From a virus, in IMG/VR virus record IMGVR_UViG_3300020020_000136, positions 1 to 28,386 of that record: a stretch of 28,386 bases of DNA. The stretch is one strand, 5' to 3'. The first letter of the stretch is position 1. Each line of letters begins with the position of its first letter. Both the position numbers and the translations under genes were made by a program. The notes below the pieces were generated by a model, which saw only the letters and a list, made by a program, of their open reading frames with translations, was not told the DNA's origin and searched no databases. Below are positions 1-7,919 of the stretch, piece by piece.

Positions 1-1974
1 GGCCTCCTGGATGCCGGTAGTCCGCAGGATGTCCTCGTAGACTGGATTCACCTCGTAGAGATTGGGATCGACACCGGCGCCGGCATAGGCTTGCAGAAGC
101 TGCTTGATGTCCTGGTTGGGCTGCAGCGCGTTCAGCTCGATTACCGCGTTGGCTTCGCGGTTGGTGATCTTCTCCAGATCCTCGGCGTCGAGCGCGCCAG
201 CGACCACCCCTATGAACGGCCGGCCGGCGATGCGTTGCTCCTTCAGGCCCTCGCGGCAGCGGTTATATTCCAGCTGCATGTCGCGGATCAGCCGGACGTC
301 GGACGGCGGATACAGCTCCTTCTCGTCCTCCAGGCCGTTGAAGATTAGCGCGTACCAGGGATAGAACCGCTCGTTGTAGACATCTGGCGAAGCCGGCTCG
401 CGCAGGAATTCCTTGTAACCGTCGCAGACGGTGTAGACCAAGCCATCCTTGCGCGAGTAGATCTGCCACACCAGCGCGTTCTTGTCCTCGCGCTGCTCGT
501 CCTTGTCCTTGGATGTGGACCAGTTCGCCATCATCTGGACCGGGTCGTTGGCGTCATTGTCGCCGTATTCGGTGCAGTGGCCGCGCACGTCCACGCCGTA
601 GATCTCCTCGATCTCTGAGGTCGAGAGCAGGAATTCTTCGGCCACCCAATCGGCGGCGACCCAGTTTTTCAGGTCGATGCACTTGATGTCGGGGATGATC
701 TTGGTGGATTGCGGGAAGTCAAACGTCAGCCGCTCGCGCACGACAGCGCCGGCCTGCGCCGCCAAGTCGGCCAGCAGCAGACGGATCTGCTCGGCCTCCT
801 TGTCATCGTCATCGGTGATGTCGTCGGCGGCGTCGGCGGCCAGCCGCTCCAGCGTGGCAAGCCGCTCGTTGGCATCGGCGATGCCCTTCTCCAGGTCGGG
901 GCGCAGGGCCATCACCCGCTCGTAACCGAGCTTGACGTAGGCCACGCCATTGGTCACCGCGCGGCGCACCGTCATCTTGAGCATGCTCTTGAAGGGGTGC
1001 GGCTGGTTATCGACCTCGTAGGCGTACAAAAGCTCAAGCGTGCGCGCGAGCTTGTCCATCATGATGTTTTCGTTTTTGACGCGGGCAGCGTCCATCATGA
1101 TGTCCAACCCGGAGCCGACCGCCTGCGCCATCATCGGCGACCCCGGCGGCACCATGCCGCCAGCGGCACCCGCGGCCGCGGCCATGCCGAGCTGGTCGCC
1201 GAGGCCGCCGCCGCCCTGCATCGAGCCTGGGATCGGTCCCGCGCCCATGCCGGGCATGGTAGCGCCGCCGAGCTGACTGCCCATCGCGGCCGAGATCGCG
1301 TTCAGGCTTCCACCTGGCGGGCCACCGACAAGCCCGCCAGGGGCGCCACCCATGGGAGGGGAAGGAGCACCCCCCGCCATCAGAGCGTCAATCGAGGTAG
1401 TGTTCTGGCCCGCGGTCGGCATCGCGCCGCCGATCGCCCCGGAGGCGGCCTGCATCACGCCGCCCATCATCTGTGGCGGTATGCCGCCGCCCATGCCGCC
1501 GCCGCCGGGCATGCCGGCCATCTGGGCCTGCTGCATCATCATGGCGCCGGACTGCATCAGCTGGTTCAGCGTGGTCTGGCTTTCGTCCCAGCTGGTGGCA
1601 TTGAGGCGGGGCCGCTTCTTAGCCACGGCCTTGGGATTCTTGGCGTAGAGGAAGGCTGTTTTCTGAGCGACCAGGCGTAGCGTGAGGTTCGCGACGTAAC
1701 GCCGATCGCTGGTGTCCTTGGACCACTGCTTGCCAAAGGCGAACTCCTGATCCTCGCGCATACGTTCGAAGCTGGGCTTCCAGTACCGCTTGGCCTTCTT
1801 GACCTTGTCGGTCCAAGCCTGCACCAGCCGGCGGCGGCGCTGCGGCGAATCCGGCGCGTTGCGCGGGATCATGTTGGGCTGGCCGGTATTGGGGTTGATG
1901 TCCGGCGCGCTGTTGGAATCCGGGTTGCCACCGGACAGCAGATCCATCATGGAGTTGTCGAAGGTGTCTACCAT
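1..1974 (-). CDS. Phage portal protein, C-terminus outside the window
   Basis: Forms the dodecameric ring at one capsid vertex through which DNA is packaged and ejected. The frame is open from an ATG at 1974 to the window edge (658 codons seen), so the C-terminus is missing. The start overlaps the terminase stop by 7 bases, the usual terL-portal order. Residues 45-120 are basic and aromatic (YWKPSFERMREDQEFAFGKQW-like portal N-terminus). Residues about 140-290 are a Gly/Met/Pro/Ala low-complexity insertion. Residues 355-410 look coiled-coil with an acidic DDITDDDDKE run. Residues from about 420 on (IIPDIKCIDLKNWVAADWV, later YPWYALIFNG, LIRDMQLEYNRCREG) fit the wing and stem of large P22-like portals. 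The family assignment rests on motif recall and the neighbouring terminase. The low-complexity insertion is unusual. Confidence 0.85.
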   Translation of the reverse strand, partial: MVDTFDNSMMDLLSGGNPDSNSAPDINPNTGQPNMIPRNAPDSPQRRRRLVQAWTDKVKKAKRYWKPSFERMREDQEFAFGKQWSKDTSDRRYVANLTLRLVAQKTAFLYAKNPKAVAKKRPRLNATSWDESQTTLNQLMQSGAMMMQQAQMAGMPGGGGMGGGIPPQMMGGVMQAASGAIGGAMPTAGQNTTSIDALMAGGAPSPPMGGAPGGLVGGPPGGSLNAISAAMGSQLGGATMPGMGAGPIPGSMQGGGGLGDQLGMAAAAGAAGGMVPPGSPMMAQAVGSGLDIMMDAARVKNENIMMDKLARTLELLYAYEVDNQPHPFKSMLKMTVRRAVTNGVAYVKLGYERVMALRPDLEKGIADANERLATLERLAADAADDITDDDDKEAEQIRLLLADLAAQAGAVVRERLTFDFPQSTKIIPDIKCIDLKNWVAADWVAEEFLLSTSEIEEIYGVDVRGHCTEYGDNDANDPVQMMANWSTSKDKDEQREDKNALVWQIYSRKDGLVYTVCDGYKEFLREPASPDVYNERFYPWYALIFNGLEDEKELYPPSDVRLIRDMQLEYNRCREGLKEQRIAGRPFIGVVAGALDAEDLEKITNREANAVIELNALQPNQDIKQLLQAYAGAGVDPNLYEVNPVYEDILRTTGIQEA

Positions 1975-3545
1975 CCCTGCAAACTCCTGGCGCGCCGGCT
2001 CTGGCCTTCGCGACGGCGCGTCTGCTGAAACATCTCAGCGAACGTGCCTTCCTTGATGTCCGGCTCCGGGGGCCGGTTACGGGTCCGGCCGTGCATCTTG
2101 GCCAGACCTAACCCTATCAGAGCCATGGCGTCCACGAAATCGTCCTTAGCGCCGTGCGGGAATTTCAGGATCTGGTCCTGGGCGTCGGCCCACCAGCGGG
2201 TGAAGGTCGGGAAATGCACCATCTTCATGGAGCACCTGGCCTGGATCGACTGCGCCCGCTGTTGTTTATCCGCGGCGGGATTGATCGGGTCGATCGCGCA
2301 ATACACCTGCTTCTCGATCATTCGCTTGCGGAGGAAGGGGCCGAGCGACTTGTGGATGGCGCCGCCTTCCGCCCACCAGAACTGCGGCTTGTACTTCTTC
2401 ATCAGCGCGATCATGCCCTCGATCGCGGCATGGCTGTCGAGCTTGGCCCAGACCACGTCCGGCATGATCCAGAGGTTATCCTTCTCATCGACGCCGACGA
2501 TCATCAGGCAGGTCTTGTCGGCCACGCGGTCGGTGGAGACGGCATGGTCGGAGGAGCCGTAGAACCGCATTTTGCCCCAGGACGGCATGTCGTCCATCTT
2601 GGTGTAGGGGACGAGGTCGGCGCTCTGAAAGAAGGCGCCGCCCTGCGGCGACGGTCGGCCCTGGTACAGCGCGGAGAAGCCTCTTGGGTCGGTGGCGCGG
2701 ATCTCTTCCAGGTATTCCTTGGTGAACCGCTCCGGCCATAGTGGTTCTCCGGGTAGGCGGCCCAGGATGTCGTTGTCCTCGGCCAGGGCGGGCAGATCGA
2801 TCTTGCGCCAGCCCTTGGCCTCTTCCGGGTTGTAATACGGGTTCATCGGATCGATCAGCCGTCCGACGAGATCGTCCTCCGTCCACCTGGTCTGAACGAT
2901 AACAATCGTCCCGGTGGAGTCCATGAGCCGTGTACGGAGCACCTGATTGTACCAGGTCCACAGCTTCTCCCGCACCAGCATACTGTCTGCCTCAGTACGA
3001 TCCTTGATCGGGTCATCCAGCAGGATGCAGTGACCACCCCGGCCAGTGATGGATGAACCGCGGCCCACCGAGAAAACCACGCCATCGCGCGTCGTCTGGA
3101 CACGATTGACAGCACTGGCGCCTACCTTGATCTCCACGTCGGGGAAGACCTGGGCGTACTCAGGAGTCGCCATGATGTCGCGAACTCTTCGTCCGAGATC
3201 CCAGCTGTAATGTTCGTTATAGGTCGCCACGATAATACTTCGTTCAGGGTGTCGGCCGATGTACCAGGCGGGAAACATCGCACTAGCAAGTGTAGTTTTG
3301 CCAAATCGGGGTCCGACATTGATCATCAGCCTCCGGTAATCGCCGCGCTCGACTTCTTCCAGCGACTTGCCGATGACGCGATGAAACTGCTGCGGCATGT
3401 ACAGCGATTTCGTCACGTCATCGTCAAAGTTGGGGTCAGGCATCATCAATTGCGTAAACGCAATCAGATCCTCGCGGGCGGCGAGGATCGCGCGCTTGCG
3501 CCGCAGCAGCTTGAGTTGGCGCTCCTGCTCAGGAGTTTTCGTCAT
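1968..3545 (-). CDS. terL: Terminase large subunit (packaging ATPase and nuclease)
   Basis: Motor of DNA packaging: it docks on the portal, hydrolyses ATP and cuts concatemeric DNA. The 525 residues are full length for the family. The N-terminal ATPase has a P-loop at residues 78-85 (GPRFGKTT), a Walker B at 174-179 (ILLDDP) and a coupling motif near 214-221 (IVIVQTRW). The C-terminal RNase H-like nuclease shows D333 in SSDHA, E393 in WAEGG and D469/D472 in KDDFVDA, the expected acidic triad. It is followed with a 7-base overlap by the portal and preceded with a 17-base overlap by a small Lys/Pro-rich gene. No obvious small terminase lies directly upstream. Identification is firm; the subgroup is not resolved. 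Confidence 0.95.
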   Translation of the reverse strand: MTKTPEQERQLKLLRRKRAILAAREDLIAFTQLMMPDPNFDDDVTKSLYMPQQFHRVIGKSLEEVERGDYRRLMINVGPRFGKTTLASAMFPAWYIGRHPERSIIVATYNEHYSWDLGRRVRDIMATPEYAQVFPDVEIKVGASAVNRVQTTRDGVVFSVGRGSSITGRGGHCILLDDPIKDRTEADSMLVREKLWTWYNQVLRTRLMDSTGTIVIVQTRWTEDDLVGRLIDPMNPYYNPEEAKGWRKIDLPALAEDNDILGRLPGEPLWPERFTKEYLEEIRATDPRGFSALYQGRPSPQGGAFFQSADLVPYTKMDDMPSWGKMRFYGSSDHAVSTDRVADKTCLMIVGVDEKDNLWIMPDVVWAKLDSHAAIEGMIALMKKYKPQFWWAEGGAIHKSLGPFLRKRMIEKQVYCAIDPINPAADKQQRAQSIQARCSMKMVHFPTFTRWWADAQDQILKFPHGAKDDFVDAMALIGLGLAKMHGRTRNRPPEPDIKEGTFAEMFQQTRRREGQSRRARSLQGW

Positions 3546-3759
3546 GCTTGTACTTGGCCTTCGGCACGTCCGGCAGGGTGCGGAGTGTGGCCTTGGGCTT
3601 GGAGCTGACCGCGTTTACGGTGGGGTCCACCGCCTGCGGGCCTTTGGCCGGCGAGGTGTGGTGGCTGAAGGTGTCCTGCGTCCTGGAGAAGTTCGGCGGC
3701 GCCTTGGGTGCCGGCGGGGCCTTGATGTTGACAGTCGGTGCCTTGGTCATCTTGGCCAT
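3529..3759 (-). CDS. Small Pro/Lys-rich protein upstream of terminase
   Basis: I do not recognise this 76-residue protein. It is rich in Pro, Lys and Ala (KAPPAPKAPPNFS, KPKATLR), has a net positive charge and no predicted membrane segment, and looks disordered. Its stop lies 17 bases inside the terminase large subunit gene and its start lies 1 base after the stop of a 36-residue basic gene, so it belongs to the leftward late operon. The place just before terL is where a small terminase often sits, but the protein has no helix-turn-helix and is too short. A basic DNA-binding or scaffolding accessory role is possible, on position and charge only. Confidence 0.6.
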   Translation of the reverse strand: MAKMTKAPTVNIKAPPAPKAPPNFSRTQDTFSHHTSPAKGPQAVDPTVNAVSSKPKATLRTLPDVPKAKYKHDENS

Positions 3760-3760
3760 G

Positions 3761-3871
3761 TTACTTGCCTTTCTTGGGTGGCTTGCCCTGCCGCGCGCTT
3801 TGCACTGCAGCGGACGGTTTGGTCGGCTTGCCGACCGCTTTCGGACCTTTGCCGCCTGATTTTGTAGCCAT
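3761..3871 (-). CDS. Very small basic protein (36 aa)
   Basis: Short open frame beginning MATKSGGKGPKAVG and ending RQGKPPKKGK. About a quarter of residues are Lys or Arg, with many Gly and Pro. A good Shine-Dalgarno (TAGGAG) lies 7 bases before the ATG, and the stop is 1 base before the next gene's start, which argues for a real gene in the late operon. Composition suggests an unstructured nucleic-acid-binding peptide. I recognise no family. Confidence 0.55.
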   Translation of the reverse strand: MATKSGGKGPKAVGKPTKPSAAVQSARQGKPPKKGK

Positions 3872-3880
3872 TTCTATCTC

Positions 3881-4054
3881 CTATCCATGAATAGGTGCTC
3901 CGAACACTTTCCAGCCTAGCAGCAAGAACAACACAAACAACAGCAACGTGTTGCCGAGCGGGCCGTAGGTGCCGGGCACCCTGCCGTAATAGGTGAGGAT
4001 GCCGAACACGAACCAGATCAGCATCAAGATCCAGAAGACTAGTCCCAGGGTCAT
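3881..4054 (-). CDS. Small membrane protein with two hydrophobic segments
   Basis: 57 residues from an ATG with a strong AGGAGGTGACC ribosome site; an upstream in-frame ATG would give 78 residues but lacks such a site. Two hydrophobic stretches (about 3-23, LGLVFWILMLIWFVFGILTY, and 36-50, LLLFVLFLLLGW) are joined by a short Gly/Pro turn, so it is probably a two-helix hairpin in the inner membrane. It lies beside a tiny lipoprotein gene in the late operon. Size and topology fit a class II holin, but no lysin is visible nearby and the loop is not charged in the usual way. Lysis role is inference. Confidence 0.65.
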   Translation of the reverse strand: MTLGLVFWILMLIWFVFGILTYYGRVPGTYGPLGNTLLLFVLFLLLGWKVFGAPIHG

Positions 4055-4056
4055 GG

Positions 4057-4248
4057 TCACCTCCTGTTGCCGACGCAGCGCGCGACTTGCACCGGCGTGC
4101 GCGCGGTGTTCTTGCACTGGATCTCCGCGGTGATGGCGTCCACCTCGGCCTTCTGGTAGACGCTGGGGTCGTACAGCTCGACGCCAATACGCTGTTGCGC
4201 GCAGCCTGTCGTCAGCAATAACGCCGCGATAGCTGCTGCGCGGGTCAT
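4057..4248 (-). CDS. Small lipoprotein
   Basis: 63 residues with a classical lipoprotein signal: an Arg in the N-region, a hydrophobic run (AAAIAALLL) and a lipobox TTGC ending at about residue 16, so Cys becomes the lipidated N-terminus. The mature part is about 47 polar residues with two more Cys (CKNTARTPVQVARCVG), which could form a disulfide in the periplasm. The ATG at 4248 has GGAG 7 bases before it; a GTG one codon upstream is an alternative. The small size and the adjacent two-helix membrane protein resemble a holin/o-spanin arrangement, but the Pro-rich stretch typical of o-spanins is absent. Confidence 0.65.
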   Translation of the reverse strand: MTRAAAIAALLLTTGCAQQRIGVELYDPSVYQKAEVDAITAEIQCKNTARTPVQVARCVGNRR

Positions 4249-4592
4249 CACCTGCTCCGCGCTTTGGGCTTCGACTTTGTCGCCGCGGGCGCGCCGGTCA
4301 TCCGGGAGACGAACTCATCCTCGGACAGCGGCGGCTGGCCTTCCAGGGCACGAACGCGGTTCTCATGGTCGAACAGCACCGTCTGCTCCGGGGTCGGCGG
4401 CGGGGGCGGCGGCGGTTCGGGCGCGACGTAGGGGTCCGCGGTGTTGCCGGCCTCCTTCCACTGGACGTATCCCGGCCTCATCTGGTCGCCGTTATAGTCC
4501 CGGTTCGCCATGTCCGCGGGTATCCATGCGCCGTCTGAGGCGCGAATGACGGCGCAGGGTTCTTCAGCTGCGGTGAGTTTGTAATCTGCCAT
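4248..4592 (-). CDS. Tail-fibre-associated small protein
   Basis: 114 residues. The N-terminus (MADYKLTAAEEPCAVIRASDGAWIP) followed by ADMANRDYNGD and KEAGNTADPYVAPEP is a pattern I know from many phage fibre-associated or tail-assembly proteins, where the 'IPxDxANRDYxxYxxWxxxGNTxDPY' stretch is conserved. Then come a run of seven Pro and a basic tail (KSKPKARSR). The ATG shares one base with the TAA of the fibre gene upstream, so the two are translationally coupled and probably act together, for example as a fibre chaperone or tip component. Function is inferred. Confidence 0.6.
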   Translation of the reverse strand: MADYKLTAAEEPCAVIRASDGAWIPADMANRDYNGDQMRPGYVQWKEAGNTADPYVAPEPPPPPPPTPEQTVLFDHENRVRALEGQPPLSEDEFVSRMTGAPAATKSKPKARSR

Positions 4593-5791
4593 TAGAGCCT
4601 CGCGTTCGCTGTAGAACCGATGTTAAAGGACGGAACCGCACCCGCTTGATACCCGCTGGCTCCGTCCACGCTGGTAGAAAACAGCGAGAACCCCGGTTCT
4701 ACGATTAACGCAAAGCTCGGGAGTGCGCGCTTTTGTACTTTGAAAAACCATGTGACATGGCTGTTGGTGCCAGCAGGCGACAAAGATCCTGCAATAGAGA
4801 CACTGAGCCTTTCAAAGTACCTCATGCACGTCAGCAGCTCCTGATCGAAGGGCCGCATGATAAATGGCGATCGTTCGGCCACGGGCACTTCTATGCCGGG
4901 CAGGGCAATAAAGCCGCTGATAAGGAACTGATTCTCCGCATTAGAGGCGTTGATGGATGTGGGTCCGGCGTAGGCTTCTCCTGTAAACCACGCATTGGCG
5001 GCGGGCGCTCTATAAAGTGAGCCAGCCATCAATGTTATTGAAATCGTCGCGCTTCCCCGTTCATCTATCAGCCACGCTCCGTTAACGGGTCCGGGGATTG
5101 TTATCGTTATGTACTGCCAGGTGTTTGCGGCATTGACGGTGAACAAAAACGGATACGATATAGTGGCGTCGTAGTTGATTATCGATCCTGAATAGGTGCC
5201 GGGCTGTCCGGTCCAGACCCAGAAGGCAATCGTGAGAGGCTGCGCGTTTGGCGTGCCCCATCGCATACGCGCGAAACGAAAACCCTCTATGAGCTGAAAA
5301 ATACGGTAGAGATCATTCGGTGCCGGAGATGGAGTGCCTGCGGTTGTGTAAGTCTCCAGACTTGCAGTGAAGCCCGGCGGAAAAATACTGGTATTTTTGC
5401 CGCAACTCACAACGCCGGCGGCGCTCATATTTTGCACTACCCAGTTATCTATAATGTACATGGCAGTGTTTTGAACTACAGCGGGACCGGCCTCTTGGGC
5501 AACTTCCATCGACCCGTTTACCTGAATCCCTGAATATGCCATCGCGTCCATGGGTGCTGCCGGGATCTTCGGATGGACGTGATCCTCTCTCGCGTAGTCG
5601 GTGGCAACGCCGATCGACGCAGTTGCTGCGTCCATCAGCGGCAGCGCGTCGGCGGGCTTGGCCGTGGTGATCTGGGCGCCGACCGTGGTCCACTTGACGC
5701 CGTCGAAGGTGTACTGCGGAACGCCGGCGACAGCCGGCACCGGATACTTGTCGTTGAGCTGCGGGGAGGGAGGGAAATCAAGAGCTGCCAT
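4592..5791 (-). CDS. Tail fibre protein, paralogue 2 (shorter copy)
   Basis: 399 residues from MAALDFPPSPQLND; I chose this ATG because it overlaps the TGA of the upstream paralogue (TGATG) with GCGAGG before it. Residues 1-45 are the short 'PPSP...YTFDGVKWT' module common at the start of phage fibre proteins. Near residue 65 is YAREDHVHP, resembling the His-containing intertwining motif of trimeric fibres. From 'AMAYSGIQVNGSMEVAQ' onward the sequence parallels the 556-residue gene product upstream, including LPGIEVPVAERS and IMRPFDQELLTCMRYF. After that point the two diverge, yet both end in ARL. The C-terminal part is probably a beta-rich, host-surface-binding domain. Confidence 0.75.
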   Translation of the reverse strand: MAALDFPPSPQLNDKYPVPAVAGVPQYTFDGVKWTTVGAQITTAKPADALPLMDAATASIGVATDYAREDHVHPKIPAAPMDAMAYSGIQVNGSMEVAQEAGPAVVQNTAMYIIDNWVVQNMSAAGVVSCGKNTSIFPPGFTASLETYTTAGTPSPAPNDLYRIFQLIEGFRFARMRWGTPNAQPLTIAFWVWTGQPGTYSGSIINYDATISYPFLFTVNAANTWQYITITIPGPVNGAWLIDERGSATISITLMAGSLYRAPAANAWFTGEAYAGPTSINASNAENQFLISGFIALPGIEVPVAERSPFIMRPFDQELLTCMRYFERLSVSIAGSLSPAGTNSHVTWFFKVQKRALPSFALIVEPGFSLFSTSVDGASGYQAGAVPSFNIGSTANARL

Positions 5792-7461
5792 CAGAGCCTC
5801 GCATCTAACATAAACGTACCGGCCCACAGGTTTGCCGGAACATTCATTACCGCGGGTATTGTTGTGTTTACGATAATGAGCGCTCCTGCGCCGTCTGCGT
5901 ATAAGCTAATGGTTGATATGTCGTAGCTCCCTATACCCGCCCGACTAATGGCGCCTGCGTAGGCGCGCGGTACGATCGTCGGATCAGACCTCATCGGTGG
6001 TACGAACTGCAGCTGGAAATGAGCTTCGGAGGCGCTGATTTCCATGAAGTGCCCGGACAGCCACGGGCTCATCTGCAAATAGCGCCTGCACGTCACCAGT
6101 TCCTGATCGAAGGGCCGCATGATGAGCCCCGAGCGTTCGGCGGCGGGGGCTTCGATGCCGGGAAGAATGACAACACCAGTGATGGAGGCATAGCCGCTTG
6201 TTGTCGCCAGAAGATTTGGCGTTGCGTTTGACGTCATCTCTACCGTGAGCGTTGCGCCTTTGTCGTTTCCACCCGACCAAGTGCCGGTAGTCCGCGCCGG
6301 GAACGTAATCGTCACCCACTCAAACGCCGCACCGCCTGCAATCGTGAATGGCATCCACGGCGTTACCGTAGTGCCGTCCTTGTTATACATAACCGCGCGG
6401 TAGGTGCCGCCCAGAAAGGCCCTGACCCAGAAGCCTACCGTGACCGGCATCGCTGCAGCCGTACCCCATTTTACGCGCTCGAACCTGTAGCCTTCGATTG
6501 GGTGGTCGAACCGCACTACCTCTTCAACGCCCATCGACGCTTGCGCGATAGTGACGGTAAATTGAAAGCACTGAGTAAAACCCGGTACTTCCGTGGCGAG
6601 CAACCCCTGCTGAGCGAAAGCAACCTGCCCACCTCCAGAGAGACCTACGCCCGCGATCCAGCCATCCAGAACATAGGCGCTAATACCCGAACCGGGGACC
6701 GTATATATTGGAGCATTGCCGTTCTCTTGGCTGACTTCCATCGACCCGTTGATTTGCATTCCTGAATATGAAAGCGCGTCCACGGGCGCTGCGTAGATAT
6801 TCTTCCGCGCCTGAACCTTCTGCGTGTCGGTCAGCGCCTGCGCCGAATCGTACAGCACCGCGCGAGCAGCGATGCGGTTATCGAACTGCGAGGCGTCCGG
6901 CTGTGGGGAAGCGATCACCCACTGCGTGGTGTTGCCGTCGTTGTAGCGGATGTAGAGCTGGCCACCGACGCTGTCATACCAAAGCGTCGAATCGATCGGA
7001 TCAGGCGTCGGCTTGACGTTCGACACGATCACGCTGGACTTCGCTGCCACCAGCGCATCGACATAGCTCTTGTTGGTGGCGTGGACGCCCGCGGTCGGGG
7101 CTGCTGCCGGCAATGACAGCGCGCCGGTCATCACGTCGCCTGCGACCTCGACATATTGCGGGTCAACGGCGCCGGCGATCATGTCCCACTGCGCGGGAGT
7201 GAAGACAGCTGGCGATACTGCGACCTTGGCGCGGTAAAGGATGCCAGCGTTGATGACGTAGCTGCCGACGGCGTATTGGGCGCGGACGTCGAAGTAGCGC
7301 ACCGCGAGCAGCGGCAGTGGCGAGCCGACGGTGCCGGCGGCGGCATCGCCAACAGCTAGTTGTCGATTCGCGGTGTTGACCGAGATCTCGCCAGGCTCAA
7401 GCGGATTGGGAAAGGCGGTGGCAGGATTCGAACTCCGGCGATGCCGGTACTGGCTCGTCAT
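5791..7461 (-). CDS. Tail fibre protein, paralogue 1 (longer copy)
   Basis: 556 residues from MTSQYRHRRSSNP; this ATG has GAGG 5 bases upstream, better than the ORF's earlier Met. Residues 8-45 contain NPLEPGEISVNTANRQLAVGDA, the classic N-terminal fibre module. A second segment (YVEVAGDVMTGALSLPAAAPTAGVHATNKSYVDALVA) matches the widespread phage fibre repeat with 'GDxMTGxLxLP'. Next comes a 'WYDSVGGQLYIRYNDGNTTQWV' module, also present in the collagen-like protein. The last 300 or so residues are shared with the shorter paralogue. Function is receptor recognition at the tail tip, by family knowledge. It ends with the TGATG overlap to its paralogue. Confidence 0.8.
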   Translation of the reverse strand: MTSQYRHRRSSNPATAFPNPLEPGEISVNTANRQLAVGDAAAGTVGSPLPLLAVRYFDVRAQYAVGSYVINAGILYRAKVAVSPAVFTPAQWDMIAGAVDPQYVEVAGDVMTGALSLPAAAPTAGVHATNKSYVDALVAAKSSVIVSNVKPTPDPIDSTLWYDSVGGQLYIRYNDGNTTQWVIASPQPDASQFDNRIAARAVLYDSAQALTDTQKVQARKNIYAAPVDALSYSGMQINGSMEVSQENGNAPIYTVPGSGISAYVLDGWIAGVGLSGGGQVAFAQQGLLATEVPGFTQCFQFTVTIAQASMGVEEVVRFDHPIEGYRFERVKWGTAAAMPVTVGFWVRAFLGGTYRAVMYNKDGTTVTPWMPFTIAGGAAFEWVTITFPARTTGTWSGGNDKGATLTVEMTSNATPNLLATTSGYASITGVVILPGIEAPAAERSGLIMRPFDQELVTCRRYLQMSPWLSGHFMEISASEAHFQLQFVPPMRSDPTIVPRAYAGAISRAGIGSYDISTISLYADGAGALIIVNTTIPAVMNVPANLWAGTFMLDARL

Positions 7462-7494
7462 GTGCGCCTCAATCAGGTAGCAATCAAAAAGCAA

Positions 7495-7842
7495 TCAATC
7501 GCGCTTGTAGTAACCACGCTTGATCCGTTTTCGGATGTCGGCATCGACTACATGTGGAGCAGCATACACCGCCGGGCGCCCGGCGGATATAGGGCCTTCA
7601 ACCGGCTCTGAAATTGGCAAACCTGGCGGCGGCACCGGCGGCGGCACGTCGGCCAGCACATAGGGCGGCGCGACGGTGCCTTCCGGCAGGACCACCGGCG
7701 GGAAGTTGGCGTCGTATTCGGTCTTCTCGGTCGCGATCGCGTTGGCGGCGTCAGCTGTAGCGTACAGCTCGTTCAATACGTTGCGCGGACCCTGGAAATC
7801 GTTCGGGTTGGTGAGGCGGTTCGGCCGCGGAGGATTGTTCAT
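7495..7842 (-). CDS. Hypothetical Pro-rich protein in tail operon
   Basis: 115 residues from MNNPPRPNRLTNPND. This ATG overlaps the stop of the 26-residue gene (ATGA), so I prefer it to an upstream Met that would run back through the neighbouring gene. The N-terminal part contains FQGPRNVLNELYATADAANAIATEKTEYD, which looks helical. The middle is Pro-rich (PPYVLADVPPPVPPPG), and the C-terminus is basic (DIRKRIKRGYYKRD). I recognise no family. Late-operon location suggests a virion or assembly role. Confidence 0.6.
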   Translation of the reverse strand: MNNPPRPNRLTNPNDFQGPRNVLNELYATADAANAIATEKTEYDANFPPVVLPEGTVAPPYVLADVPPPVPPPGLPISEPVEGPISAGRPAVYAAPHVVDADIRKRIKRGYYKRD

Positions 7843-7919
7843 GCCAGTGCCCACAGAGCTACCACCAGCAGCAGGAGTGCTGCCAGTGCTAGCCCGATGA
7901 TAACACGATAATCGTTCAC
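7839..7919 (-). CDS. 26-residue single-span membrane peptide
   Basis: Reads MNDYRVIIGLALAALLLLVV then ALWALA. A GTG start shares four bases with the stop of the upstream Lys-rich gene (GTGA), and its TGA shares four bases with the next ATG (ATGA). Such perfect double coupling in a third frame is hard to explain unless it is translated. Residues 6-25 form one uninterrupted hydrophobic helix after a short polar N-terminus. It could be a tiny lysis or holin-like peptide, or a membrane anchor. Function is unknown, and no homology claim is made. Confidence 0.6.
   Translation of the reverse strand: MNDYRVIIGLALAALLLLVVALWALA

Noticed and set aside
709-1680. 323-codon open frame on the plus strand
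   Set aside because: It lies entirely antisense to the portal, in the GC-rich low-complexity part where stops are rare. It has no ribosome site and its Arg/His/Gly-rich sequence looks like a shadow.
3529-3759. Terminase small subunit
   Set aside because: Position before terL is suggestive, but at 76 residues of disordered Pro/Lys-rich sequence it has neither a helix-turn-helix nor an oligomerisation helix.
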